A DNA stretch of 64,000 nucleotides from CAVUCE01 sp963739985 (GTDB lineage Bacteria > Bacteroidota > Ignavibacteria > Ignavibacteriales > Ignavibacteriaceae): contig CAVUCE010000008.1 in assembly GCA_963739985.1 (NCBI GenBank), positions 390,786 to 454,785 of the forward strand, given 5' to 3'. The notes under the pieces are model-generated. The model did not search any database. It saw only the letters and a list, made by a program, of their open reading frames with translations, and was not told the DNA's origin. The translations under genes were made by a program, and so were the position numbers. Of this stretch, positions 19,397-29,809 are shown piece after piece. Position 1 is the stretch's first letter, and every line of letters starts with the position of its first letter.

Positions 19397-22300
19397 TTAC
19401 TTCAGTAACATTAATTTTTTAACACTACTGAACTGTGAACCATCAGCTCCTTTTACTTCTAAACGATAGAAGTAAACACCACTAGCCAATGCCGAAGCAT
19501 TGAAATTTACTGCATGAACACCCGGTCGCATATCTTTGTTTAGAAGAGTTGCAACTTGCTGTCCGAGAATATTGTATATCTTTAATCCTACATTAGCTGA
19601 CACTTTTAGAGAGAATCTAATTGTAGTAGTCGGATTAAAAGGATTTGGATAGTTTTGATCCAAGCTGTATTGTTGAGGTATCTTAGTTCCCTGGCTTTCA
19701 ACATTAACAATAATTCCTTTCTTGTAATATGCTTTTATCCAAAGATCAACGTCAATCCCCCAAGAGTAAGACGAATTCAATTGAGTTCCGAAATCGTTAT
19801 AATTTCCGTCACTAAATTTCTCCCAGGCTCTATCAGCTTTGTCTCCTTCACCGTCTTTATCAGTCGTAATTGCTATTGTATCGTTTGCAGTACTTGAAAA
19901 TTCAAAACCGATAAATACCGGACCATCCAAAGTTATTGGAGAGTTTAATATGAATATGTTACCCATTCCTGTCGTATCAAGCATGCCGGTCATTGCCGGA
20001 AGCTTTGCTATTGTAGAATCCGGTGCACCATTAGTTCCGACAGTTTTGACTACCAACGATAACGTATCCGGATCTCCCACTATTTTCTTATAACCAAAAT
20101 AGAATTTGAATCCTGAAAGTTTATCGCCTTTCTTGAAATCAAATCTTTCATACTTTCCTAAATCACCATAGCTGTTAGTTCCTGCAATAAACCCTGCACC
20201 ATACGGATTTGGTAACAAAGTTGGAGTATTTCCATAGAACAATGAATCTAGGTTGCTTATTACCATTCCAGGATTAGTTGAGAAAGCAGCCAAACCATTA
20301 TTAGTTCCTAACAAGAAGAACACAACATCATTATCTCCTACAGTCATAAAATCAACAGCACCTGTAGCATTCAAATTTGGTTTATCGCCTATTGAAGGTG
20401 AATGGAATATAACATTTGCTGAAAGTGGGTTTGTTACATCTGCAACTGTTAATCTTTCATCCGTATAAGGCATGCCATCATTTGGATGATAGCATAGGAT
20501 ATAATCTTTATTTTCCCTCGAAGCGTATTTTATATCTGTTACATCAGTTCCTATTACAGAAGAAGAAACAGAATCCATCAAGGTTCCATCAGATTGGTAA
20601 TGATATAACATCTTGCCATAGGATTTAATATACAGCGATCCGTCTTTTGCCAACGCAACATTCGGATCAGATCCCATATTACCATTTGATAAAGTTATAA
20701 TAGTTGGTGTAAAGCTCATACCATTATCTGAAGTAGTAAACTTAACTATTTTATCTTTTCCGGAAGCTGCAGCGTATATGACTAAACTATTATCACTAGC
20801 TTTTCCGAAGACGCTAAATACATCACCTAATCTCGCTCCCGTTAATCCAGCATCTGTATAATCGATGACAACTTTAGGCGTATCTTGCTCAGAGTCCCAC
20901 CGATAAACTTTAAACGCCGAACTTGAAGCATCTATTGTCAAATTATCTGCAAAAATAATTCCGTCATCCGATACATCAACAAAGGTTAATGGGAATGTAC
21001 CACCTGAAACTGTAGCTGTTGGCATAATAACACCAACACTATCGCCTGTCATAGCGTCAAACACAAATATCTTAGGTCCACCGGTTCTTGCTAATACGTA
21101 TACTCGATCTTTACCATTTACTTTTCCGTATGCCATTCCTCTTTCATAGTTACCGGTCGAGAAATAATTCGGGAAATTTCCACCAGCTTGCGTTTTACCC
21201 CATAGAGGGAATAAAGGTTTTGCCGCCGGTATTACGATTCCTAAATCACCGAGATCTCTTGCGGTTACATAATCACCGGTCGATCTTGAATTTGGAATCC
21301 CCGTAACATTAATTTTTCCCATTGGTATTACAGTGCCAATATAGTTCACATCATAAAATGTTGTTCTAAATTGAACTGTGTCTGTTCCGTCAGTTACCGG
21401 ATAAGTTTGACCATTCGCAAATTTCACAATTCCGTCTGCATCAACAAAAGATAAATTCTTGATCATAACCAATCTTGATTCATACATATCTTCGTTCGCC
21501 TTGAAATCGGATAATGTAATTTCCATTGGCGTTATTTTGTTTCCTGTTGATGTTGCCATTCCCGGATCGGCCAACGGAATAAATTCCATCATATTTCCGA
21601 ATTCCGTTAATGAGCCAATAATATTGGAAATTCCGTCACCAACATTATATGTTGTAGTAATTGCACCACCATTGTCATCTAATAAAATTCCACCGGTTGC
21701 ATCCTGAATAAATTTCTGATTTCTGAATGACTGTTGAAATGTTAAAACTGCTTCACCGGTCAATCTATATATACCGCCTTGAGAAGCAGTTCTTAGATCA
21801 GCAATAGTTGCAATGTTAATCGGTTTTGCTATATCATATGTTGCGCTGTCAACATCACTGGGAAGCATTCCGGTTGCATAAGCAATTGCTTTTATTTTAG
21901 TAGTATCTGTGACCTTTAATGAGTCCGCAAATAAAGTGGAAAGATCAGTAGGATTACTACCATCTAGTGTATAGTATATTTTTGCACCATTCTCATTTGA
22001 AGTTAACTTAACCCAAACAGAATCATAATATGTTCCGGCTGCCGGCACAAATTTAGGCGCAGCGACTTGAGTAGGCGGTGTAAAATTATAAGCTGCTAAT
22101 CCATTGTTGGTTGCAAGAATATACAAATTCTCAGAGCCGTCCTTATTATCTTTAACACTAACGTCACCGGTTCCATTTCCATTTGAAACTGAGCCAAGTG
22201 ATGGTGTAGTTATAACAAGCGACCCGTTTGCTAGTCCGTTTGTAACATCTACAACTCTCAAGTTTTCATTTCCGGTTCCGTAATTATAAGTAGCTACATA

Positions 22301-24010
22301 TTTTTTTGAAGCAAGTTCAAAATATCTAAGAGCATCGCTACCAGTACTAACAACGCTAGTTGAAAGGGTATCGATTGCAGTACCATCTGAATGATATCTC
22401 TTTAACGGTGCCCCTGCTGAATTAACATATAGTTCACTTCCATCCATATTAGGATAGACTGCAGGTGTATTAGACATACTTCCATCACTAAGTGTAATTT
22501 CATTTGGGGTAAATGTAGATCCGTTATCTGAAGTTGTAAACTTTACAATTTTATCACTTCCGGCTGTAGCAGCATAAATAGTTAAGGAGTTATCACTTGC
22601 CATTCCTGTTACTGTAAATTTATCTCCAAATCTAAATGCTAATCCATTATAACTTACAACTTCTTCAGGAGAAGAAGATTCATTCGCCCATCTGTATATT
22701 TTAAAAGGGGATGTAGTTGAGTTTAAAGTTAAATTGCAGGCATAAATCGCACCATCAGCTGAAACCTCAGCATCATTTAATAAGAATGTACCACCAGAAA
22801 CTCCTGTCATATCCAGAGTTCCTAAGCTATCGCCTGTAGCAGCATCTAACATAATAATATTAGTACCGCCTTTACGGCTTACAACATACATTCTATCAAT
22901 CGAGCCAACATTAGCAGGATCAACTTTAAATCCGGCCATGCCATTGTTGGTACCCATAACATATAAATTAACCGTATTATCGTTATTAAATTTCAACCCA
23001 ACATCGCCGGTTCCATTTCCATTACTTACAGAACCTAAGGAAGGTGTAACTGCTACTAAAGAAGCATTTGATAACCCGTTTGTAATATCTACAATTCTTA
23101 AATTTTCATTTCCAATACCATAATTATATATGGCAAGATATTTCTTTGAGTTAAGTTCAAAATATCTTAAAGCATCACTACCCGTACCAACAATTGATCC
23201 GGCTACTGTATCAACAAAAGTTCCGTTTGCGTCAAATTCAGTAACCAGCATTCCAGCTGCATTCACAAATATTTTAGATCCGTCATTATTTGGATAGACT
23301 GCAGGAGTATTTCCGACATTTCCGCTACTTAATGTTATTTCTGAAGGTGTAAAAGTAGAGGCATTATCTGAAGTTGTAAATTTAACTACTTTATCGCTGT
23401 TAACACCGGCTGCCCAAATTGCAACTGAGTTATCTGCGGTTGATCCTGTAACTGTAAATTTATCTCCAAATCTAAAAGCTAAACCGGTATAGGTAACAAC
23501 TTCCACCGGTGTTGCGGATTCGCTTGTCCATTTATAAACTCTAAATGCTGAAGTTGTAGTATTTGTTGTAAGATTACATGCAAAAATTACTCCGTCAGAA
23601 GAAACTTCGACATCATTTAATAAAAAAGTTCCACCGGCAATTCCGGTCATATCTAATTTTCCTAGACTATCACCCGTAGCTGCATCGAGAACAAAAATAT
23701 TAGTTCCGCCATTCCTTGAGACTACATAAATTCTATCATTGCCATTCACATTACCATAAGCAAAACCTCTTTCAGTGCTATTTGATGCATGGAAATAAGT
23801 TGGATAGTTTCCCATAGCCACCGATTTTTCCCAAATTCTTGAGTATGGTTTTAATTCAATCGTTCCGGTTGCAAATCCTCTTTCAGTACTACCGGTACCT
23901 AAAAAAGAAGGATAGTTTGCAGCAACATCAGATTTCTCCCAGATTTTAGTCTGAGCGAAAATGAAGCTTGTACTAACCAATAAAGTTAGTATCAGTACTA
24001 GTTTTTTCAT
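19397..24010 (-). CDS. Giant T9SS-exported protein with three repeated propeller-like domains
   Basis: A 1537-residue secreted protein with a signal peptide (1-19, ending IFAQ). A short tandem duplication (IWEKS...ERGFA) is followed by two adjacent DUF4623-like propeller domains of about 285 residues (roughly 85-370 and 370-650; each with GGTNI, LDAATGDSLG, RFGDKFTVTG, GNGTGDV). A chitobiase-type C-terminal-like domain comes next (about 655-735: PAAGTYYDSVWVKLTSNENGAKIYYTLDG is cut into this order), then an OB-like DUF5689-type domain (about 740-930). A third propeller (about 945-1245), an uncharacterised beta domain and the sorting tail (NYPNPFNPTTTIRF ... KKLMLLK) complete it. Likely a surface glycan- or ligand-binding protein. 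AGGAG stands 5 bases before the ATG. Confidence 0.82.
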   Translation of the reverse strand: MKKLVLILTLLVSTSFIFAQTKIWEKSDVAANYPSFLGTGSTERGFATGTIELKPYSRIWEKSVAMGNYPTYFHASNSTERGFAYGNVNGNDRIYVVSRNGGTNIFVLDAATGDSLGKLDMTGIAGGTFLLNDVEVSSDGVIFACNLTTNTTTSAFRVYKWTSESATPVEVVTYTGLAFRFGDKFTVTGSTADNSVAIWAAGVNSDKVVKFTTSDNASTFTPSEITLSSGNVGNTPAVYPNNDGSKIFVNAAGMLVTEFDANGTFVDTVAGSIVGTGSDALRYFELNSKKYLAIYNYGIGNENLRIVDITNGLSNASLVAVTPSLGSVSNGNGTGDVGLKFNNDNTVNLYVMGTNNGMAGFKVDPANVGSIDRMYVVSRKGGTNIIMLDAATGDSLGTLDMTGVSGGTFLLNDAEVSADGAIYACNLTLNSTTSPFKIYRWANESSSPEEVVSYNGLAFRFGDKFTVTGMASDNSLTIYAATAGSDKIVKFTTSDNGSTFTPNEITLSDGSMSNTPAVYPNMDGSELYVNSAGAPLKRYHSDGTAIDTLSTSVVSTGSDALRYFELASKKYVATYNYGTGNENLRVVDVTNGLANGSLVITTPSLGSVSNGNGTGDVSVKDNKDGSENLYILATNNGLAAYNFTPPTQVAAPKFVPAAGTYYDSVWVKLTSNENGAKIYYTLDGSNPTDLSTLFADSLKVTDTTKIKAIAYATGMLPSDVDSATYDIAKPINIATIADLRTASQGGIYRLTGEAVLTFQQSFRNQKFIQDATGGILLDDNGGAITTTYNVGDGISNIIGSLTEFGNMMEFIPLADPGMATSTGNKITPMEITLSDFKANEDMYESRLVMIKNLSFVDADGIVKFANGQTYPVTDGTDTVQFRTTFYDVNYIGTVIPMGKINVTGIPNSRSTGDYVTARDLGDLGIVIPAAKPLFPLWGKTQAGGNFPNYFSTGNYERGMAYGKVNGKDRVYVLARTGGPKIFVFDAMTGDSVGVIMPTATVSGGTFPLTFVDVSDDGIIFADNLTIDASSSAFKVYRWDSEQDTPKVVIDYTDAGLTGARLGDVFSVFGKASDNSLVIYAAASGKDKIVKFTTSDNGMSFTPTIITLSNGNMGSDPNVALAKDGSLYIKSYGKMLYHYQSDGTLMDSVSSSVIGTDVTDIKYASRENKDYILCYHPNDGMPYTDERLTVADVTNPLSANVIFHSPSIGDKPNLNATGAVDFMTVGDNDVVFFLLGTNNGLAAFSTNPGMVISNLDSLFYGNTPTLLPNPYGAGFIAGTNSYGDLGKYERFDFKKGDKLSGFKFYFGYKKIVGDPDTLSLVVKTVGTNGAPDSTIAKLPAMTGMLDTTGMGNIFILNSPITLDGPVFIGFEFSSTANDTIAITTDKDGEGDKADRAWEKFSDGNYNDFGTQLNSSYSWGIDVDLWIKAYYKKGIIVNVESQGTKIPQQYSLDQNYPNPFNPTTTIRFSLKVSANVGLKIYNILGQQVATLLNKDMRPGVHAVNFNASALASGVYFYRLEVKGADGSQFSSVKKLMLLK

Positions 24011-24478
24011 TCTTACTCCTGTTTAATAAGATATACTAATTGGATTATCAATTATGTATTGTTGGATGAATATTACCTCGGAAGTTATTTTTTATTCCAT
24101 TTTAAGAAGTACATTTTTTAAGTTTTTCACTAGTTTTTGAAACAACTACTAACTAAGCATAACTCATCGGAACAAAATATTTCGTTTATATAAGGTTTTG
24201 ATCTATTATATTTTTTAAGTGATTTAGAATTTCTATGATACTTAATTTGACCATATTGAGGAGGCTGATTTGATAATATTTGTGCTAATTTTTACAAAAG
24301 TAAAATTGAAATTAGACAGGTAAAATACAACTACATCATTTAGTAGTGGGGATATAACGCATTATCTTACAGCAATATACTGACAAGGAGTATTACAATT
24401 AATTGTAAACTCTAAGTAGCTTGTGGAAGAAGAATTTTATTACTTTTAGAATAAGTCTGCAAACTTGGAATTAAATAT
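24011..24478. other. Gap without a recognised gene
   Basis: About 470 AT-rich bases between the start of the triple-propeller gene and the end of the NagX-like gene, both on the minus strand. It should hold the promoter of the former. A plus-strand GAGGAGG at 24258-24264 precedes a 17-codon frame that I do not call. The half-site CTACATCAT near 24330 resembles part of the palindrome at 40286. I saw no clear terminator for the long operon that ends here. Confidence 0.6.
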
Positions 24479-25906
24479 TTATGTTCTCCAAAATAATTTC
24501 TTTCGTGTGAAAAATGATGTTGCGAGGGCAACTAAAGTTGTAAGGATTACTCCTTTGAAAAACCCAATCCACGGAGAAATCATTAATTGATTTAACAGTA
24601 CATCCAAAGAAGTGATAGCTAAAATAGGTAAGATTAAATTATTTCCTGCCATGTAAGCAATCATAGGATTTTGACCACTTTCAATAATAACCTTAAAGAA
24701 CTTGATTTTTTTGAAATAATCTAAACATATTGAGAAAGCGATATAAGTAAAAATCGCTAATCCTGTAGTAACAAAATAATAGCTCATAGTGGGATGATCT
24801 TTTTTGATACCTCCTTCATAAGCTTCAAAAAATATTCCTAAAATCAGCCAATACGCGCCCCAATTAAATAAAGATTTATAAAGTTTTTCCAGAGAATTAT
24901 TCGCATTCTTAAAGAAAGTTAAACCTGCCAAGCATAAAAGTACATCGGCAACTGCGGTAAAGACCAACTCTCTTGAATATAATCCAATTAAATTGACTAA
25001 AACAAAAACTATCATTAAGACGAGTGAATAAAGCATTGTTGTACTTGATAGATTCGGTTTGTCATTTGCTACCGATTTTTCACTTTTCATCCACTTATAA
25101 ATCATGTCTCCAACTATAGTCCCGGGTAATACTATAAAAAGGTATTGGCAATAGTATAGTTTATATAACCACGGAAACGGTGAGAAATTCCATAACCAGG
25201 CATTCCAACTTCCATCAACATTTTGTGTTAATCTCAGTGCAATTAAAATTCCTAAAAAACCGAGCCTTAGTAAAATGTTGTCTTTTGTGAAAAGCCAGAT
25301 CAGTGAACCGAATACAGCTACGTTTGCCAGAACCAAAATAATTATATCACTTCTGTATAACGAGAAGCCTGAACCATCCGGATATTTTAAAAAGGATACT
25401 AAGATAACCGCTGCAATTATGCCTGCAGTTTTAACAGAGTATCTGATGATTGGTTTTACAGTCGGCGGAAGTCTAAGCAAAATTGGAAATAAAAGAGCGA
25501 ATCCTATTAATCCTATAAACCAATCAAAATTAGTTGTATTGGGATTGATTACATATGGCCTAATATGCTGAATGTAAATTGCAAAAGCTGCAAGGGTTAA
25601 ACCCCGTAATATTACTTGTATAACAATTTTCCATTTGGGAATTCCACTATTTAATTTTTTAGATAATGAAAAAGGAAAAGCAGCTCCCATTGCAAATAGA
25701 AAAAACGGAAAGACAAGATCAACCCAAGTTAATCCGGGTAAATTTGGATTAAATATGTGATGCGGCGGTGGAACTTGTGCATGATACATCCAGGCAGGAA
25801 GAGAAATAGAAGCACCAAATGGGATTGTGCCTGATAATATCATCAACAATATTGCTAAACCCCTTAGTGCATCTAATGCGTCCGCCCGTTTTTGTATCTG
25901 CGTCAT
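24479..25906 (-). CDS. NagX/HGSNAT-like membrane acyltransferase (DUF5009)
   Basis: A 475-residue polytopic membrane protein with 10 to 12 helices. The N-terminus (RADALDALRGLAILLMIL) and the segment TWVDLVFPFFLFAMGAAFPFS are hallmarks of the DUF5009/DUF1624 group, related to heparan-alpha-glucosaminide N-acetyltransferase and to NagX of amino-sugar gene clusters. The family moves an acetyl group across the membrane onto a terminal glucosamine, or handles N-acetylglucosamine. The gene is the last of a ten-gene minus-strand operon, 48 bases after a GHL10 gene. This supports a role with an amino-sugar glycan, but the reaction here is inferred. Confidence 0.8.
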   Translation of the reverse strand: MTQIQKRADALDALRGLAILLMILSGTIPFGASISLPAWMYHAQVPPPHHIFNPNLPGLTWVDLVFPFFLFAMGAAFPFSLSKKLNSGIPKWKIVIQVILRGLTLAAFAIYIQHIRPYVINPNTTNFDWFIGLIGFALLFPILLRLPPTVKPIIRYSVKTAGIIAAVILVSFLKYPDGSGFSLYRSDIIILVLANVAVFGSLIWLFTKDNILLRLGFLGILIALRLTQNVDGSWNAWLWNFSPFPWLYKLYYCQYLFIVLPGTIVGDMIYKWMKSEKSVANDKPNLSSTTMLYSLVLMIVFVLVNLIGLYSRELVFTAVADVLLCLAGLTFFKNANNSLEKLYKSLFNWGAYWLILGIFFEAYEGGIKKDHPTMSYYFVTTGLAIFTYIAFSICLDYFKKIKFFKVIIESGQNPMIAYMAGNNLILPILAITSLDVLLNQLMISPWIGFFKGVILTTLVALATSFFTRKKLFWRT

Positions 25907-25954
25907 ATTTAATCCCGTAGTTATAATATTTAATCAAATGTTATTCTAATCTAA

Positions 25955-27856
25955 TTATTTTAATAGCATAATTTTTCTGGTTGAGTAAAAACTTCCTGAC
26001 TGCATTTTTACAAAATAAATTCCGCTAGCTAATTTATTTGCATTAAAATTTATAGTGTAACTTCCAGCAGGTTTTTCTTCATTTACTAATTCTCTAACTT
26101 TGTTTCCAAGTACATCATAAACATCAATGGTTACATGACTTGTTGCAGGTAACTCATATTGAATATTTGTAGAAGGATTAAAAGGATTAGGGAAATTCCG
26201 GGAAAGGTTAAATCCCTTAGGTAACAAATTAGTTTTCTGATTCTCTTTTTCTATACCCGTTACAATAATGTCGGGAGACAGATTTCGATTAAGCATAAGC
26301 ATTGAGGCATCAGCAACTAAATATTTTCCGCTTTCCAACTTTGAATTATCTAATTTTAGTACTGTTTGTTTTCCCTTGGAAAGATTTACAGTACCGATTT
26401 TCTGCCAGCCTCTTTTTGATAAAACACTCTGATCGAAATTTATCTTTGTCGAATCGGAATCAGAATAAATTGTATAAACTGCATTCTTTGTCCATGGAGT
26501 ATTAGGAACGTTATAAATAAAGACGTCGTAATAAGCTGGATATTTAACATCAAAGTTATACGAAATAGATGTTAAATTAGAAATATCATTTGTTCTTAAA
26601 ATACCATCTTTAAATCCGCGCATCTGGTAAAACTCCCAGTTCCCTATTTTACTAGCATTACCGTCATCTTCGTTTATTACCTCAGCTTTTGGGCGCCATT
26701 CATTTCCACCGCGTTCGGGTACTAATGCTTTATATTTATAATAAGTTGCCTTTAAAGTGTCACCAATAAGATTATTATTTTTCCTCAAACCTTCATAATA
26801 AAACCAAGCTTCCCCTTTCACTCCATTATCACGATTTGCCTTTAATACTTTTAATACATAATCCGGTGACATTACATATTCATTTGAGCCTGTTCCGATA
26901 TTCAGTAGAATTCCTGCAAAAAGTTTATGTAAATTTTGAGAACCAACTTGAGCTATAGCCTTATCTAATTCGTATTTATATTCATCAAAAGTGTATCTAT
27001 AAAGTTGCGGGATAAAATGATCTGCAATTCCTTCATGAATCCATGTTTGTGAATCCTGAAGATAATTATCATATGACCAAGGATAAATACTCGGACTTGA
27101 GGATACAAAAATGTGCGAGCTTTTATTTTTAACTAATTGTCTTACATTTGAATACCACTGGTTTAATTTATCCGCTCTCCATCTCATCCAGTCTGGGTTG
27201 CTATAATCTGTCGGCGGCGCTTGACCGTTATGTTCACTTTTATAAATTGCAACAGTAGTTGAATCGTATCCGCCTTCAATTGGCAATGCCGGAATACGAT
27301 CTGAAAATTCTACGCCGTCAACATCATAATTATTTATCACTTCTTTAACGAGTGAATTAATAAAATTTTGAACATCCGGATTAACAGCCGACATCCAGTC
27401 GAACCCATTTTTAACACAAATTTTTCCGTCAGCGGTTCTAAGAGCCCATTGAGGATATTTGTTTAAGATTACGCTATTATTTGGCGGGTTATCACCGGAA
27501 TACCAAGCAGCAAAGCCATATTCAAACCAAGGATAAACTTCAATCCCTACTCGATGTGCTTCTATAATAACTTGTTTCAAAGGATCTCTCCCTGTGAAAT
27601 CCGGTTTTATGGAAGTTCCAAATAAACTATCCATAACCGAACTTTGATATAAAGTGTAACCACCATTCCATACAGATGGAAGAACTACATTTACACCGAT
27701 AGAAGCAAGATAGTCCATGGCATCAGAAATATTTTGATCCGTAAATAAAACATCGCTATCCACATTTGTTAATTTTACGGCTCTAAATTCTTCTAAGGCT
27801 TGGGGATAAATCGAAAGAGAAAAAAGGGATAAGATAAGTAAAAATAGTTTCTTCAT
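25955..27856 (-). CDS. GHL10 (DUF187) glycosidase-like protein with T9SS tail, copy A
   Basis: A 633-residue exported protein: signal peptide (1-19), a GHL10/DUF187 TIM-barrel domain (about 20-375), a beta-sandwich (about 390-530) and a type IX sorting domain (about 555-633; NFPNPFNPSTNIQY, ending RKIMLLK). Family members include E. coli DigH (YddW), which cleaves denuded peptidoglycan glycan. The barrel motifs match the two neighbouring copies (PWFEYGF, KNGFDWMSAVNPD, WMRWRADKLN). At the strand-end motif where they read QGDDR, this copy reads E183-F-S-D-R187, which loses one of two adjacent acidic residues. It may have a different specificity or be inactive. It sits 51 bases after copy B in the operon. 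Confidence 0.85.
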   Translation of the reverse strand: MKKLFLLILSLFSLSIYPQALEEFRAVKLTNVDSDVLFTDQNISDAMDYLASIGVNVVLPSVWNGGYTLYQSSVMDSLFGTSIKPDFTGRDPLKQVIIEAHRVGIEVYPWFEYGFAAWYSGDNPPNNSVILNKYPQWALRTADGKICVKNGFDWMSAVNPDVQNFINSLVKEVINNYDVDGVEFSDRIPALPIEGGYDSTTVAIYKSEHNGQAPPTDYSNPDWMRWRADKLNQWYSNVRQLVKNKSSHIFVSSSPSIYPWSYDNYLQDSQTWIHEGIADHFIPQLYRYTFDEYKYELDKAIAQVGSQNLHKLFAGILLNIGTGSNEYVMSPDYVLKVLKANRDNGVKGEAWFYYEGLRKNNNLIGDTLKATYYKYKALVPERGGNEWRPKAEVINEDDGNASKIGNWEFYQMRGFKDGILRTNDISNLTSISYNFDVKYPAYYDVFIYNVPNTPWTKNAVYTIYSDSDSTKINFDQSVLSKRGWQKIGTVNLSKGKQTVLKLDNSKLESGKYLVADASMLMLNRNLSPDIIVTGIEKENQKTNLLPKGFNLSRNFPNPFNPSTNIQYELPATSHVTIDVYDVLGNKVRELVNEEKPAGSYTINFNANKLASGIYFVKMQSGSFYSTRKIMLLK

Positions 27857-27907
27857 AAAAGACTAACTTCCGTTTGCGTGGTATGAAGCATTTTTAATAC
27901 CGCGTTA

Positions 27908-29809
27908 TTATTTTAGTAAAATCATTTTGTGAGTTTTGGTAAATTGCCCGGCTTGAAACTTGTAGAAATATACACCACTCGATAAATTATTAGCATCAAA
28001 CCTAACAGAATATTCTCCAGCTTGTTTTTGAGAATTTACCAGTTCTTCTACTTCTCTTCCGAGTATATCATAAACTAAAAGTTTAACATGCGCACTTTTG
28101 TTTATACTATATTTTATAGTCGTACTCGGATTAAAAGGATTGGGATAATTGTTTGAAACTTCAAAATTAGAAGGAATATTTTTTTGAGTATTTTTATCAT
28201 CGCGCACTGCTAAAACAGCATCCGGCGATAATTTTCTATTAACCATCAACATTATCGCATCGGCTACAAGATAATTACCGGATTTCAAATTAGTGTTATC
28301 CAATTTAACAACTTTTTGATTGCCCGGAGAAAGATACACTGTCCCAATTTTATACCAGCCTTTTTTGGAAAGATCGCTTTGATTAACACTTACATATGAA
28401 GAATCATTTTCTGAATATAGTGTATAATTTCCATCAGGTGTCCACGTAGTATTTGGAGTTCTGTATGAATAAATATCATAATAGGCAGCCGCGCCAACAT
28501 TAAAATTATATGTAATTGAAGCGTAATTTAAAGTATCTGAGGTCCGTAAAATCGCTCCTTCGTAACCTTTCATTAAATAAGTAGACCAATCGCCTACAAG
28601 ATTAACTGTACTATCGGTCTCATTTACTATTTGCGCTTTTGGTCTCCAAATTTTCCCATTTCTAAATGGAAGAACTGCTGGCTCCTGATAAAAATGCGCC
28701 TTCAAGAAATCTCCTATAGCATTGTTATTAGCTCTCAAAGCTTCATAGAAGAAGAAACATTCTCCTTTGGCACCTTTATTTCTTGTAGCGGTTAACATTT
28801 GTTGAAGAAAAGTTGTATCAACAACGTAGCTGCCAATTTTAGCCAAAATACCGGGAGAATAATTATCAGGAATATATTGACCTACATTATTCCAATTTGT
28901 ATTTAATGCATAATTAAAATTACTAATATCATACTGATATAATTGAGGAATTACATTATCAATCAAACCTTGCTGAACCCATGTTTTAGAATCCTGAAGA
29001 TACTCTCTATAGCCCCATGAATAAGGAGTTGGGGATGTAGAAAGGATTAAATTTTTGCTGCGGACTTTTACCGAATCATGCAATCTTGAAAGAAATTGAG
29101 TCAATTTATCTGCGCGCCATTTCATCCACGCTGCATTGGTATAATCAGTCGGTGGAGTTTGTCCGGAATGTTCAGATTTGTAAATAGAAACGGTAACGGA
29201 ATCATAACCTCCTTCAACAGGCATTGCGGGCAATCTGTCATCACCTTGGACTCCGTCAACATCATAATTATCCATTACTTCCGTCATCAAGGATAGCATG
29301 AAATTTTGAGCATCCGGATTTATTGCAGACATCCAATCAAAGCCGTTTTTAACAACTAATTTTCCCGTATTATCTTTAAGCGCCCAATCCGGGAACTTAG
29401 CAATTATATGTCCGCCGTTATCACTATATGAAGTTGAGAATCCAAACTCAAACCATGGAATAACTTCTATTCCATTTCTATGCGCTTCAATAATTAAACG
29501 TTTTAGAAAATCTCTATTAACAAAAGAAGAATTTGGCAAAACAGGTGTATTAAAAAGATCCTGCATAACCTTACTTGGATATAAAGTATATCCTTTATTA
29601 TAAACAACCGGAAAAACTACATTAATACCAATTGAAGCAAGATAATTCATAGCATCGGAAATATTTTGATCTGAATTCAGAACATTGCTATCAACATTGG
29701 TTAACCATACTCCACGTAACTCTGATTTAACTTGTCCATATGTGTTTACAAAGACAAAAACAATAATCAATAAGGGAAGAATTTTTTTCAATCGAACTCC
29801 AATAATCAT
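27908..29809 (-). CDS. GHL10 (DUF187) glycosidase-like protein with T9SS tail, copy B
   Basis: A 633-residue paralogue of its neighbours with the same architecture: signal peptide, GHL10 barrel (about 28-380), beta-sandwich and type IX sorting tail (NYPNPFNPSTTIKY ... HKMILLK). The acidic pair D190-D191 is present in QGDDR. The ATG at 29809 overlaps the end of copy C by 4 bases, which suggests translational coupling. An in-frame TTG at 29791 has GGAG 5 bases upstream and would give the neater signal peptide MKKILPLLIIVFVF, so either start is possible. It probably cleaves a glycan outside the cell. The substrate is inferred from context only. Confidence 0.87.
   Translation of the reverse strand: MIIGVRLKKILPLLIIVFVFVNTYGQVKSELRGVWLTNVDSNVLNSDQNISDAMNYLASIGINVVFPVVYNKGYTLYPSKVMQDLFNTPVLPNSSFVNRDFLKRLIIEAHRNGIEVIPWFEFGFSTSYSDNGGHIIAKFPDWALKDNTGKLVVKNGFDWMSAINPDAQNFMLSLMTEVMDNYDVDGVQGDDRLPAMPVEGGYDSVTVSIYKSEHSGQTPPTDYTNAAWMKWRADKLTQFLSRLHDSVKVRSKNLILSTSPTPYSWGYREYLQDSKTWVQQGLIDNVIPQLYQYDISNFNYALNTNWNNVGQYIPDNYSPGILAKIGSYVVDTTFLQQMLTATRNKGAKGECFFFYEALRANNNAIGDFLKAHFYQEPAVLPFRNGKIWRPKAQIVNETDSTVNLVGDWSTYLMKGYEGAILRTSDTLNYASITYNFNVGAAAYYDIYSYRTPNTTWTPDGNYTLYSENDSSYVSVNQSDLSKKGWYKIGTVYLSPGNQKVVKLDNTNLKSGNYLVADAIMLMVNRKLSPDAVLAVRDDKNTQKNIPSNFEVSNNYPNPFNPSTTIKYSINKSAHVKLLVYDILGREVEELVNSQKQAGEYSVRFDANNLSSGVYFYKFQAGQFTKTHKMILLK

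Noticed and set aside
24270..24323. A 17-codon plus-strand frame starting with TTG, 5 bases after a perfect GAGGAGG ribosome-site-like sequence.
   Set aside because: Too short and without a family or conserved context that I can see. The ribosome-site match may be chance.
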